From: Verrucosispora sioxanthis
GTDB lineage: Bacteria > Actinomycetota > Actinomycetes > Mycobacteriales > Micromonosporaceae
DNA length: 64,000 nucleotides
NCBI RefSeq assembly: GCF_010560025.1
Contig: NZ_SAIY01000013.1
Location: 1-64,000, forward strand
Reading direction: 5' to 3'
In this document: positions 21,263 to 30,084 of the stretch, piece by piece
Position numbering within the stretch: position 1 is the stretch's first letter
Layout: every line of letters begins with the position of its first letter
Notes under the pieces: generated by a model
Seen by the model: the letters and a program-made list of their open reading frames with translations, nothing else
Told to the model about the DNA's origin: nothing
The model's database searches: none
Made by a program: the position numbers and the translations under genes

Positions 21263-21638
21263 GGGGGTGACTGGTTTCGACTTCGTACGTTGCGGCAGGG
21301 GAAGCGAGCCGAGGAAGCCGACGTCGTCTCGAGAATCGTTCGTCGGAAACCAATAAGCGCCAAGAACAATCGCGCTGACTTCGCTCTCGCCGCCTGAGGC
21401 GAGTAGCAAGTCTGTCGGCCTGGGAGCGCCTTCGACCCAGTTAGCCGGCATCAGCTAGAAGGCTGGCCAACCGGACCCGGTCGCGGGGTCCGTGCGGCGA
21501 GATCAATCAGCGACTGGGCCCGTCACACCGACTCGCTCGCGTGATCGGAGGGGCCGAGTAGAGGCACAGCGAGCTGCGCTCGGAGAAGCCCTGACAAGGC
21601 GGCGAAGGACCCGGGTTCGATTCCCGGCACCTCCACCA
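21263..21638 (+). ncRNA. ssrA: tmRNA (ssrA)
   Basis: Transfer-messenger RNA of 376 bases. The 5' end GGGGGUG pairs with CACCUCC before the discriminator A and an encoded CCA (21636-21638), giving a 7-bp acceptor stem. The T-arm GGGTTCGATTCCC is visible. The tag reading frame runs from GCC 21359 to TGA 21395-21397, encoding AKNNRADFALAA, whose FALAA end is the typical actinobacterial degradation signal. It lies next to smpB. Confidence 0.96.
21359..21397 (+). other. tmRNA tag-peptide reading frame
   Basis: Codons GCC AAG AAC AAT CGC GCT GAC TTC GCT CTC GCC GCC TGA give AKNNRADFALAA. The resume codon is inferred from the frame and from the alanine usual at this position. Confidence 0.85.
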
Positions 21639-21641
21639 CCT

Positions 21642-21680
21642 GACTGCGCGCCCCGGTCACCCTGACCGGGGCGCGCAGTC
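21642..21680 (+). terminator. ssrA terminator
   Basis: Perfect 18-bp stem starting GACTGCGCGCCCC with a 3-base CCC loop, beginning four bases after the tmRNA 3' end and followed by GTTGTT. One of the strongest hairpins in the window. Confidence 0.85.
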
Positions 21681-21728
21681 GTTGTTCCAGCCAGGGAACC
21701 AGCCACCGTGCTGGGCCGTCGGAACGGT

Positions 21729-22676
21729 ATGCGCCGAGTCCTCGCCCTGTTGGGCCTGCCACTGCTGATGATGGCCGGTTGCGCCCGTCCAGGCACCGAA
21801 CCGACCGGCCCGGGAATCCCGAGCGACCGGCACGAGGCGTTCGAGCAGCGTGCGACGGCGGTCGCGCAGGCGTGGCGCCCGGGTGCGGCGTGGGCCACCG
21901 GCTACGTGCCGCTCCAGGAGCCCACGGTGCTCGTCGGCGAGCCCGCGTTCACCGAGGAGACCAAGCTCGCCTTCCACGCCGGCTGGTACCGGCAGCAGGT
22001 GCCGTTGCCGCCGGGGCGGCCAGCCGACGGCGCCGTCCGCTTCCCGGACGGGGAACTCCACGTACCACTGGTCAGCGCCGCCGAGGCGTATCGGCAGATC
22101 GACCAGGGCGATCCGCCGCCCTGTCCCGGGCGGCCGAAGGACCCCGGCACACCGCCGCCGGCCAACCCGCCGGACGGGCCGGACGCCCCGGTGAGCAGCG
22201 GCCCGCAGGCCGCCTGCATCCCGCTCACCGTCACCGGCGTCGAGCTGGGTGCCGCGCCGGTGCACACCAGCCGGGGTGAGGCGCGGGTGCCGGCCTGGCT
22301 GTTCACCGTTGAGGAGATCGACGCCGTGGTGGCCCGGCTCGCGGTGGCACCCGACGCCGTGGGCGCCCTGCCCGAGCCGGTCGTGCCGTCCGCGCCCGCG
22401 CCGCAGGACCTGGTCAGCGCGCAGGACGTCGAGTCCGCCGACGGTACGACGTTGACCTTCCGGCTCGGTGTCGGTAGCTGCGACACCGGGATCACCCCAC
22501 TGGTGCAGGAGCACGATCATGTGGTCGTGGTCGGCGGCACGGTGGTGCGGAGCACCGGCGTCTGCGACGACATGCTCAGGCTGGAGCCGGTCACGGTGAC
22601 GCTGCGGGAGCCGTTGGCGGATCGACCGGTCCTCGACGTGGTGAACGCGACGCCACTGCGCTTCACCGTCGGCTGA
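21729..22676 (+). CDS. Putative lipoprotein of unknown function
   Basis: About 315 residues starting at ATG 21729. The signal peptide MRRVLALLGLPLLMMAGC has a lipobox MAGC with the lipidated cysteine at position 18. The mature part carries a proline-rich linker (PPPCPGRPKDPGTPPPANPP) and repeated beta-strand-like segments, with four further cysteines that could form disulfides. An in-frame GTG at 21708 would add seven residues before the signal peptide. I recognise no family. It follows the tmRNA terminator and is convergent with the decarboxylase gene. Confidence 0.7.
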   Translation: MRRVLALLGLPLLMMAGCARPGTEPTGPGIPSDRHEAFEQRATAVAQAWRPGAAWATGYVPLQEPTVLVGEPAFTEETKLAFHAGWYRQQVPLPPGRPADGAVRFPDGELHVPLVSAAEAYRQIDQGDPPPCPGRPKDPGTPPPANPPDGPDAPVSSGPQAACIPLTVTGVELGAAPVHTSRGEARVPAWLFTVEEIDAVVARLAVAPDAVGALPEPVVPSAPAPQDLVSAQDVESADGTTLTFRLGVGSCDTGITPLVQEHDHVVVVGGTVVRSTGVCDDMLRLEPVTVTLREPLADRPVLDVVNATPLRFTVG

Positions 22677-22748
22677 CCGCGCCGGCCGACGCCGTCCGGT
22701 CCCGGGGCGACATCGGCCGGCGCCCGCCTGTCTCGTCTGTCACCCGGT

Positions 22749-24344
22749 TCAGAGGATCGGCGGCACGTCGGTGCGGATCGGCACCGGCAGCACCGTCGGC
22801 CCGTCGGCCCGCAACGCTGTGGCCAGTGCCTCGCCGAGATGGTCCGGATCGTCGACGACGGTGGTGGCACACCCGTAGCCGCGGGCTATCGCCGTGACAT
22901 CGATGCCGGGCAGGTCCAGCCCGGGTACGCCCGGCGTCTGCTTGAGTTCCGCGAACGCCTTGAGGATCGCGTACTGCTGGTTGACCGGCACGACGACGAC
23001 CAACGGCAACCGCAACTGGCTGGCGGTCCAGAGCGCCTGGACCGAGTAGTGGAACGAACCGTCGCCGATCACCGCGATCACCGGCCGGTGGCGGCCGGTG
23101 TCCCGCTGCGCCAGCGCGATGCCGACGGCCGCCGGCAGGCCGTAGCCGAGACCACCGCTGGCCATCGTGAAGTACGACCCGGGAGTGTCGAACCGCAGGC
23201 GGCGACGCAGCGCCGACAGGTTCGACGGGGACTCCTGCACCAGCACCCCATCGGTGGGCCAGTGCCGGGCCAACGCGGCGAAGAGTCCGTCGGCGCTGAG
23301 CGGAGACGAGTCCTCCACCGGCGCCGGCACGGGCCGGGCGGGCGGTGGTGGCCGGTCGGCCGGTGGCATCAGGTCGGCCAGCGCGGCGAGGGTGAGGCCG
23401 GCGTCGCCGAGGAGGCTGTCGCCGACCGGGGCCCGGGCCGCCTCCTCCGGATCGTCGGTGACATGCAGCAGCCGGGCACCGTCCGGCAGCGTCTCACCGG
23501 GCACGTGCGGATAGTACCGGAACACCGGGGCACCGACCACCAGCACGGTGTCGTACCCCCGGAGCTGCTCGGCCAACGGACCGATCGCGAAGGGCAGCAC
23601 GCCCCGGAAGTGCGGATGATTCTCCGGGAAGGCGGTCCGCTCGGGTGCGGGCGCCGACCAGACCGGGGCGATCAGCCGCTCCGCGAGGGCGACCCCGGCC
23701 TCCCAGGCACCGGCCCGGTCCACGGCGGCCCCGAACACCAGGGCCGGTGACCGACTCGTCGCCAGTGCCGAGGCGAACTGACGTAGCCGCTCGGGATCGG
23801 GAGCGAACCGGGTGGCCACCGTGCGGGTCTGCGGCGGCGGGTCGGCGGGCTGGGCCCAGTCGTCGAGCGGCAGCGAGAGGAAGACGGGCCCGGTCGGTGG
23901 TTGGATCGCGGTCGCGTACGCCCGCATGAGCGCCGCGGGGACGTCCTGGGCCCGGACCGGCTCGTGGGCCCACTTGACGTAGGGCTGGGGCAGTTCGGTG
24001 GGATGGCGGGCGGTCAGGCGGGGTTCGAGCAGCAGCATCTCCCGGGTCTGCTGTCCGGCGGTGACGATCAACGGGGTCCGGTTGTGCCAGGCGGTGACGA
24101 TGTTGCCCATGGCGTTGCCGGTGCCCGGTGCCGTGTGCAGGTTGACGTGTGCCGGTGCCCCGGTGACCTGCGCGTAGCCGTCGGCCATGCCCACCGCCGA
24201 CGCCTCGTGCAGCGCGAGCACGTAGTGGAAGTCGTCCGGGAAAGCGTGCAGGAACGGCTCCTCGGTGGAGCCGGGGTTACCGAAGACGGTGGTCATGCCC
24301 AGGGCCCGGAGCAGGTCGTAGGTGGTGTCGCGGACCGTTGCCAT
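22749..24344 (-). CDS. Thiamine-diphosphate enzyme, benzoylformate decarboxylase-like
   Basis: A 531-residue ThDP enzyme of the acetolactate synthase / benzoylformate decarboxylase type. The N-terminal pyrimidine-binding domain has GNPGS (S26), catalytic E47 in LALHEAS and H70 in NLHTAPGTGNAMG, all matching benzoylformate decarboxylase. The C-terminal domain has the ThDP motif VIGDGSFHYSVQALW...PVN. At the place of the second active-site histidine of the Pseudomonas enzyme (FRYHQYDPG) this protein has FRYYPHVPG, so that residue is Tyr278, with a His two residues later. The substrate may therefore differ. It stands alone, with no mandelate-pathway genes nearby. Confidence 0.85.
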   Translation of the reverse strand: MATVRDTTYDLLRALGMTTVFGNPGSTEEPFLHAFPDDFHYVLALHEASAVGMADGYAQVTGAPAHVNLHTAPGTGNAMGNIVTAWHNRTPLIVTAGQQTREMLLLEPRLTARHPTELPQPYVKWAHEPVRAQDVPAALMRAYATAIQPPTGPVFLSLPLDDWAQPADPPPQTRTVATRFAPDPERLRQFASALATSRSPALVFGAAVDRAGAWEAGVALAERLIAPVWSAPAPERTAFPENHPHFRGVLPFAIGPLAEQLRGYDTVLVVGAPVFRYYPHVPGETLPDGARLLHVTDDPEEAARAPVGDSLLGDAGLTLAALADLMPPADRPPPPARPVPAPVEDSSPLSADGLFAALARHWPTDGVLVQESPSNLSALRRRLRFDTPGSYFTMASGGLGYGLPAAVGIALAQRDTGRHRPVIAVIGDGSFHYSVQALWTASQLRLPLVVVVPVNQQYAILKAFAELKQTPGVPGLDLPGIDVTAIARGYGCATTVVDDPDHLGEALATALRADGPTVLPVPIRTDVPPIL

Positions 24345-24565
24345 CGCTTCTGAATGTATCGGGGTGACTCGGGAGCAAAGGGCATTTCGCCATGGCCCGG
24401 CCCAGCCGACCGTCTGTCGATCACCCGACCGTCAGACCTTCGCCTGGATCGGGGGCGCAAGCTATGGTGCCAGGCATGGCGATGACAGCGCGGATGTCAC
24501 CGGTTGGGCTAACCGTCGACGAGTGTCACCGGTTGCGCCTCCCCGTGCAGGACTGACGGGTAGGC

Positions 24566-25159
24566 GTGATGCAGGGAGAGGGGCAGGCGATCGGCGGGCA
24601 GGCGACGGAGTCGATGACCGGGAAGCTGCTGGTGGCGACACCGGCGCTGAAGGACCCGAACTTCGACCGTACCGTCGTGTTGCTTGTCGCGCACGAGCCC
24701 GGCGGCGCGCTCGGGGTGGTGCTGAACCGGGCCACCGAGGTGCCGGTGGCGGACGTGCTGCGCGACTGGGGCGACCTGGCTCGCCACCCGGCGGTGCTGT
24801 TCGAGGGCGGCCCCGTGCAGCCCGACTCCGCGATCTGCCTGGCCCGGCTGCGGTCGCCGGTGCGCCGCCTCAAAGGCTTCCACCAGGTCTCCGGCGCGGT
24901 GGGCACGCTCGACCTGTCGGTGGACCCGCAACGGCTACGGGAGAACGTGCAGAGCATCCGGGTCTTCGCCGGCTACGCGGGCTGGGGCACCGGCCAACTG
25001 GAGCAGGAGATCGAGGACGGGTCCTGGTTCGTGCTCGACGCGCTGCCCGGTGACGCGTTCGTCGACCGACCTGATGATCTCTGGCCGATGGTGCTGCGCC
25101 GCCAGGGCGGCATGATGGCCGCGGTCGCGCACTTCCCGCCCGACGTTGCGCTGAACTGA
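24566..25159 (+). CDS. YqgE/AlgH family protein
   Basis: About 197 residues of the YqgE/AlgH family (UPF0301): GKLLVATPALKDPNFDRTVVLLVAHEPGGALGVVLNRA, VLFEGGPVQPDSAI and VFAGYAGWGTGQLEQEIEDGSWFVLDA are the family blocks. The biochemical role is unknown, though Pseudomonas AlgH was linked to alginate regulation. The start may be GTG 24566, ATG 24569, or ATG 24614, which has GGAG just upstream. It sits just before a tRNA gene and is divergent from the decarboxylase gene. Confidence 0.88.
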   Translation: MMQGEGQAIGGQATESMTGKLLVATPALKDPNFDRTVVLLVAHEPGGALGVVLNRATEVPVADVLRDWGDLARHPAVLFEGGPVQPDSAICLARLRSPVRRLKGFHQVSGAVGTLDLSVDPQRLRENVQSIRVFAGYAGWGTGQLEQEIEDGSWFVLDALPGDAFVDRPDDLWPMVLRRQGGMMAAVAHFPPDVALN

Positions 25160-25249
25160 CCGGCGTCGGCGGGCACCCCCGCGAGATGACCATGCCGACG
25201 GGCGTGTGTATAGTTCTCCCAGTGCCCGGGGGACCGGGTGCGACGACAA

Positions 25250-25322
25250 GGGGCCGTGGCGCAGCTGGTAGCGCACCACACTGGCAGTGTGGGGGTCAGG
25301 GGTTCGAGTCCCCTCGGCTCCA
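25250..25322 (+). tRNA. tRNA-Ala (GGC)
   Basis: A 73-base cloverleaf. Acceptor GGGGCCG/CGGCTCC has one G-T pair, D-stem is GCGC/GCGC, anticodon stem CCACA/TGTGG carries loop CTGGCAG (anticodon GGC), and T-arm is AGGGG-TTCGAGT-CCCCT. The discriminator is A and CCA is not fully encoded. Confidence 0.93.
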
Positions 25323-25415
25323 CCGACCGCACCACTGTGCGAACCGGTGGTTGTTCGACGTGAATGCCCCCGTCCGGGTTGGACGGGGGCATCGCCACGT
25401 CGGTGGTGGTGCGAT

Positions 25416-28400
25416 TCAGCTGGCGTACGCCTCCAGTTCCCAGAGCGAGTGACCCCACGCGGTGCCCCGGGCGGTGCCGTAGATCCGCAGGTAGCGGCCA
25501 TTGGCACCGAGTGCGGTGTGCTCGTCCACCCCGCCATCGGCCCCGGTCACCGTCTTCACGTCGACCCAGGTGGTGCCATCGTTGGAGGTCTGGATGCGGT
25601 ACGAACTGCTGTACGCCGCCTCCCAGCTCAGCTTGACCCGGCCGATGGCGGTCGGACTGCCGAGATCGACCCGGATCCACTGCGGGTCGGCGAACGCCGA
25701 CGACCAGCGGGTGGTGAGGCTGCCGTCCACCGCCTGGGCGCCGGACATGCCGGCTCCCTCGCTGCTGGACGTCAGCGTCGGCTTGTTCAACAGCAGGTTG
25801 GTGCCCGGCGGCGGCCCGCTGGTGCCGCCGTACACCTCGAACTCGAACAGGGAGTAGCCCCAGCCGGTGCCCCGGGTGGTGCCGGTGAGCCGGACGTACC
25901 GGCCGGAGCCGGTCAGGCCGGTGAGGTCGTCCACGCCACCGTCGCCGCCGGTCACGGTGCGGATGGTGGTGAAGTTGACCCCGTCCGGCGAGGTCTGGAT
26001 CTGGTACCCGCTGCCGTACGCCGCCTCCCAGGTCAGCTTGACCCGGTTGATGTTGTACGTGGCACCGAGGTCCACGTCGATCCACTGCGGGTCGCTGAAC
26101 GCGCTGGCCCACCTGGTGCCGAGAGCGCCGTCGAACGCGTTGGCGGCGACGAAGGCGTCCTGCACGCTGGAGGCGCGGGCCGGCTTGCTCCGGGCCAGGT
26201 TGGTGCCCGGGTCCGGGCCGGGTCCGGGGCCGCCGCCGGGGCCGGTCGAGAGGGTGAACTCGTCGATGTCGAAGTACGGTCCGGTGCCCTTGAAGACCAG
26301 GAACAGGGTGCGGGTACCGGTCGGGGCGGTGATCCCGCCGGTGACCGTGGCGAAGGTGGCGTACCCGCCGGTCGGTACCACCGTCGCCTGGCCGACAAGC
26401 GGTCCGGTGGGGGAGTCGACCCGCAGTTCGAGGGTGCCACCGCCGCCCGCCGGGGCACCGACCCGGGCGCTGAACGACTGGATGCCGGTGAGGTTGTACG
26501 GGTGGAACGAGATCCAGTCGTTGTTGTCGACGTACCCGATCGCCGCGCCGCCGTTCGCGCTGCCCGGCGTGACGACCTGGATGCCGGACGAGTCGCCGAA
26601 GTGCTCGGCCTGACGCACCCGGGGCTGGAGCACGGCCTGGGTGTGCGTGGTGAGCGGTGGCTGACCGGCGCCACCGAGGTCGGTGTACTCGGCGTCGATG
26701 ATGCCGAAGATGTTCGCCGCGGTGTCGTGCTCGCCGTCAACCGAGGTCTGGATGACCCCGGAGCAGCCCTGCACGCTGCTGATCTGGTGGCCGTGTGAGT
26801 CGTGACCGAGGACGTAGTTCACCTTCACCCGGGCGCAGTCGATCGGGCCGTCCTGCGTGTCGGTGACCGTGACGCTGAACGGTACGGCATCGCCGAAGGT
26901 GAAGGTGGAGCCGTTCAGCGGCGTGTTCACGGTGACCACCGGGGCGCTGTTGCCGACCGTGATGACGGTGCTCGCGGTACCGACCTTGCCGGTGCTGTCC
27001 CGGACGGTCAGGGTCGGTCTGAAGGTGCCGTTCGCGGTGTAGGTGAACGTCGGGGTCGTCGCGGTCGAGTCGGTGGTGCCGTTGTTGTCGAAGTCCCAGG
27101 CGTAGGTGAACGGGTCGCCGTCCGGGTCGAGCGTGCCGGCCGACGAGAACCGCACGGTCAGCGGTGCGACGCCGCTGGTCGGGGTGGCCGAGACCACCGC
27201 GCGTGGGGCTCTGCCCTCGCGGGCGTACTCGATCCGGTAGAGGGCCGAGTTGGCGTCGCCGTTGAACCAGCCCGTGCCGTAGTCGAGCACGTAGAGCGCG
27301 CCGTCCGGGCCGAACTCCATGTCCATGACCTGGGTGCCGGTCCACGGGAACGGGTTGATCTTCAGCGGCTGGCCGGCCGGGTCGAGCTTGATGTTCTTGA
27401 TCCAGCGGCGGCCGAATTCGCCGGCGAAGTACGTCCCGTCGTAGTACTCCGGAAAGGCCACGTCCGAGGTGCTGTCCGGGTCGAACCGGTACACCGGGCC
27501 GCCCATCGGGGACAGACCGCCACCGGTGAACTCCGGCGGGGACCCGGAACCGCCGTACGGCAGCCAGGCCGGGATGGCCGGCGGCAGCTGAGTGAGACCG
27601 GTGTTGTTGGGCGAGTTGTTCACCGGCCCGTTGGCGCAGTCGAACTTCGGGCCGGACGGACCGGACGGGAAGGTGTAGTCGTTGAACGCGTCGTTGCGGG
27701 CGGTGCAGTACGGCCAGCCGTAGAAGCCGGGCCGGTCGATCCGGGCGAACTCCACGTTGCCCGCCGGGCCCCGGTTGGGGTCGGCGGTGCCCGCGTCCGG
27801 ACCGTAGTCGCCCAGGTAGACGACGCCGGTCTCCTTGTCCACGCTCATCCGGAACGGGTTGCGGAAGCCCATCGCGTAGATCTCCGGGCGGGTCCGCGCG
27901 GTGCCCGGCGCGAACATGTTCCCGGCCGGGATGGTGTACCCGCCAGCTGCGCTCGGCCTGATCCGCAGCACCTTGCCGCGCAGGTCGTTGGTGTTGCCCG
28001 CGGTGCGCTGGGCGTCGAAGGCCGGGTTGCGGCCGGCCCGCTCGTCGATCGGGGTGAAGCCGCTCGACTCGAACGGGTTGGTGTCGTCACCGGTGGACAG
28101 GTACAGGTTGCCGGCCGCGTCGAAGTCCATGTCGCCGCCGACGTGGCAGCACATGCCACGACTGGTCGGCACGTCCAGGATCAGTGTCTCGCTGGCCAGG
28201 TTGATGGTGTTGTCCGCGTTGGCGGTGAACCGGGACAGCCGGTTGACGCCGTTCCACCGGGCGAAGTCCGCCGGCGTACCGGTGGTCGGCGCCCCGCCGC
28301 CGGGGGTGTCCAGCGGTGGCGCGTAGAACACGTACACCCAGCGGTTGGTGGCGAAGTTCGGGTCGGCCTTGATGCCCTGCAGGCCTTCCTCGTCGCCGGT

Positions 28401-29345
28401 GTAGACCGGCACCGTGGCGGCGACCTTCGTGTTGCCGGCCGCGTCGGTGTGCCGGATGACGCCGTTGCGGGAGGTGTGGAACACGCCCCGGTCCGGCAGC
28501 ACGGTGAGGCTCATCGGCTCGCCCGTCTCGGCCGCGCCCTTCGCCAGCTCGACCTGCTGGAAGTTGCTGGTCACGGTAGCGCCGCAGTCGGCCTCGGCCG
28601 CGCCGGCCGCGCTCATGATGCCGCCGAGCAGGTGGGCACGGAAGTTGGGCTCGGCGTACGACTCGTCGGTGTGCCCGAGGCCGGTGTACCAGGCCCGGCC
28701 GCCGGAGTAGTTGTGGCACCAGGAGATCGGGTGGTCGTACCCGTTGCCACCGCCGCTGTAGGTGCTCTCGTCCAGGGTGGCCAGCACGTGCACGCTGCCC
28801 CGGGGGTTGGTGCGGTAGTTGTACCACTCGTCCAACCGGTTCCAGCGCTGCGGCAGCGCTGCGGTGGACGGGTGCACCTGGTCGGCGACCTTGATGGTCG
28901 CGGTCTGGTTGGCCGGGTGCGAGGCGAAGTACGCCCCGACGAGCCCGCCGTACCAGGGCCACTCGTACTCGGTGTCGGCGGCGGCGTGCACTCCCACGTA
29001 TCCGCCACCGCCCTGGATGTACCGCTCGAACGCGGCCTGCTGGCTGGCGTTGAGTACGTCACCGGTGGTGGACAGCCAGATCACCGCGGCGAAGCGGTCC
29101 AGGTTGGCGTCGGTGAACTGGGCTCCGTCCTCGGTGGTCTCGACGGTGAACCCGTTCGCCGCGCCGAGCTGTTGGATGGCGGCGATGCCGGGGACGATGG
29201 ATCCGTGCCGGAATCCGGCGGTCTTGCTGAAGACCAGCACGGTGAACGGTGCGGCACTGGCCGCAGGGGGCGCGACGACGATGCCGCCCGCCACGAGGAT
29301 CGCGCTCACTACGGCGCCGAGCCACGATCGCAGAGATCTGCGCAC
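25416..29345 (-). CDS. Secreted ThuA / sugar-dehydrogenase / PKD / CBM6 / CBM32 multidomain protein
   Basis: A 1309-residue exported protein. Signal peptide 1-31 (cut after ASA) leads to a ThuA-like trehalose-utilisation domain (about 33-255; VLVFSKTAGFRHGSIV, GGGGYVGVHAAADTEYEWPWYGGLVGAYF). Then comes a six-bladed PQQ-type glucose/sorbosone dehydrogenase propeller (about 265-720; GLQGIKADPNF, GDMDFDAAGNLYLSTGDD, DGALYVLDYGTG), a PKD domain (about 735-815), a CBM6 (about 920-1040) and two F5/8-type CBM32 discoidin domains at the end. It probably acts on polysaccharide at the cell surface or outside. GTG 29345 has AAAGGA upstream. The actual substrate is unknown. Confidence 0.88.
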   Translation of the reverse strand: MRRSLRSWLGAVVSAILVAGGIVVAPPAASAAPFTVLVFSKTAGFRHGSIVPGIAAIQQLGAANGFTVETTEDGAQFTDANLDRFAAVIWLSTTGDVLNASQQAAFERYIQGGGGYVGVHAAADTEYEWPWYGGLVGAYFASHPANQTATIKVADQVHPSTAALPQRWNRLDEWYNYRTNPRGSVHVLATLDESTYSGGGNGYDHPISWCHNYSGGRAWYTGLGHTDESYAEPNFRAHLLGGIMSAAGAAEADCGATVTSNFQQVELAKGAAETGEPMSLTVLPDRGVFHTSRNGVIRHTDAAGNTKVAATVPVYTGDEEGLQGIKADPNFATNRWVYVFYAPPLDTPGGGAPTTGTPADFARWNGVNRLSRFTANADNTINLASETLILDVPTSRGMCCHVGGDMDFDAAGNLYLSTGDDTNPFESSGFTPIDERAGRNPAFDAQRTAGNTNDLRGKVLRIRPSAAGGYTIPAGNMFAPGTARTRPEIYAMGFRNPFRMSVDKETGVVYLGDYGPDAGTADPNRGPAGNVEFARIDRPGFYGWPYCTARNDAFNDYTFPSGPSGPKFDCANGPVNNSPNNTGLTQLPPAIPAWLPYGGSGSPPEFTGGGLSPMGGPVYRFDPDSTSDVAFPEYYDGTYFAGEFGRRWIKNIKLDPAGQPLKINPFPWTGTQVMDMEFGPDGALYVLDYGTGWFNGDANSALYRIEYAREGRAPRAVVSATPTSGVAPLTVRFSSAGTLDPDGDPFTYAWDFDNNGTTDSTATTPTFTYTANGTFRPTLTVRDSTGKVGTASTVITVGNSAPVVTVNTPLNGSTFTFGDAVPFSVTVTDTQDGPIDCARVKVNYVLGHDSHGHQISSVQGCSGVIQTSVDGEHDTAANIFGIIDAEYTDLGGAGQPPLTTHTQAVLQPRVRQAEHFGDSSGIQVVTPGSANGGAAIGYVDNNDWISFHPYNLTGIQSFSARVGAPAGGGGTLELRVDSPTGPLVGQATVVPTGGYATFATVTGGITAPTGTRTLFLVFKGTGPYFDIDEFTLSTGPGGGPGPGPDPGTNLARSKPARASSVQDAFVAANAFDGALGTRWASAFSDPQWIDVDLGATYNINRVKLTWEAAYGSGYQIQTSPDGVNFTTIRTVTGGDGGVDDLTGLTGSGRYVRLTGTTRGTGWGYSLFEFEVYGGTSGPPPGTNLLLNKPTLTSSSEGAGMSGAQAVDGSLTTRWSSAFADPQWIRVDLGSPTAIGRVKLSWEAAYSSSYRIQTSNDGTTWVDVKTVTGADGGVDEHTALGANGRYLRIYGTARGTAWGHSLWELEAYAS

Positions 29346-29492
29346 GGTGGGTCCTTTCGAGGACGGCGTGCGCCGATCACGCCTGGTGGGGGTGAAGGTG
29401 GTGTGCCGAGCATGCTCGTGGCCCGCTCAACGCGCCGTCGCCGGTGCGAGCTTGAGGCATGTACATACATCGTTGCGGTTGTGTCACGGGCG

Positions 29493-29498
29493 CGTCAA
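29493..29498 (-). promoter_or_regulatory. Possible -35 box for the ThuA-domain gene
   Basis: On the minus strand TTGACG lies about 150 bases before the gene start, in a locally AT-richer stretch; AACGAT or TATGTA further on could be the -10. This is weak evidence from motif alone. Confidence 0.25.
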
Positions 29499-29574
29499 GC
29501 ACTCCAGCGCTATTCGTGAGAGCGTTATCTCGGCAGGTCAGGGATGACTGGCGAATCCCGCCTGAGGGCTCGCA

Positions 29575-29973
29575 TCAGGGGAGGGTGAAGTCCAGCCGGG
29601 TGACCTGGTCGGCGGTAACGGTCGCGGTCTGCGGGGCGCTGTTCCGTTCGCCGGTGCTCACGACAATTTCGTACCGGCCCGGCGGGAGCCGCCACTCGTA
29701 GCGGCCGGCGTCTCCGGTCAGGACGCCGATCTCGGGAATCGCCGGCGCGGGCTCGTCGAGGGCGGTGACCTGCACGGGCGCTTGGCGTACAGGTTCGCCA
29801 GCCGGGGTGGTGACGGTGCCGGTCACGGTTCCGGCCGGGCTGGTGCTGCCCGGCGGCGGTGGCGGCCCGTCGTCGGAGACCGGGTCGTCGCCGCCGAAGA
29901 CCAGCAGACTCGCCCCGATCAGCAACGGCGCGGCGATCAGGAGAGCGAGCACCCCGAGACGCGTCCTGCTCAT
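29575..29973 (-). CDS. Membrane-anchored carboxypeptidase-regulatory-like domain protein
   Basis: A 132-residue protein with ATG 29973 behind AGGGGGC. A hydrophobic anchor (about 7-26, LGVLALLIAAPLLIGASLLVF) is followed by a Pro/Ser/Thr-rich spacer and a beta-sandwich resembling the carboxypeptidase regulatory-like (CNA-B-type) fold: GTVTGTVTTPAGEPVRQAPVQV, RYEWRLPPGRYEIVV, ATVTADQVTRLDFTLP. It is likely displayed outside the membrane. It lies between two secreted-protein genes on the same strand. Function not known. Confidence 0.65.
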   Translation of the reverse strand: MSRTRLGVLALLIAAPLLIGASLLVFGGDDPVSDDGPPPPPGSTSPAGTVTGTVTTPAGEPVRQAPVQVTALDEPAPAIPEIGVLTGDAGRYEWRLPPGRYEIVVSTGERNSAPQTATVTADQVTRLDFTLP

Positions 29974-30084
29974 GACTGCCCCCTCACGTGTGATGACGGA
30001 CAGTAGCTGGGACGTGTTCGGAATGCCGTCGGTTCCGTGCGGGTGGGCGGCAGGACGCACACCCACCCGCACGGGTGACTCGGG

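Noticed and set aside
26802..29519. 905-residue forward open frame opposite the ThuA-domain gene
   Set aside because: Antisense shadow; the minus-strand frame has a signal peptide and clear domains.
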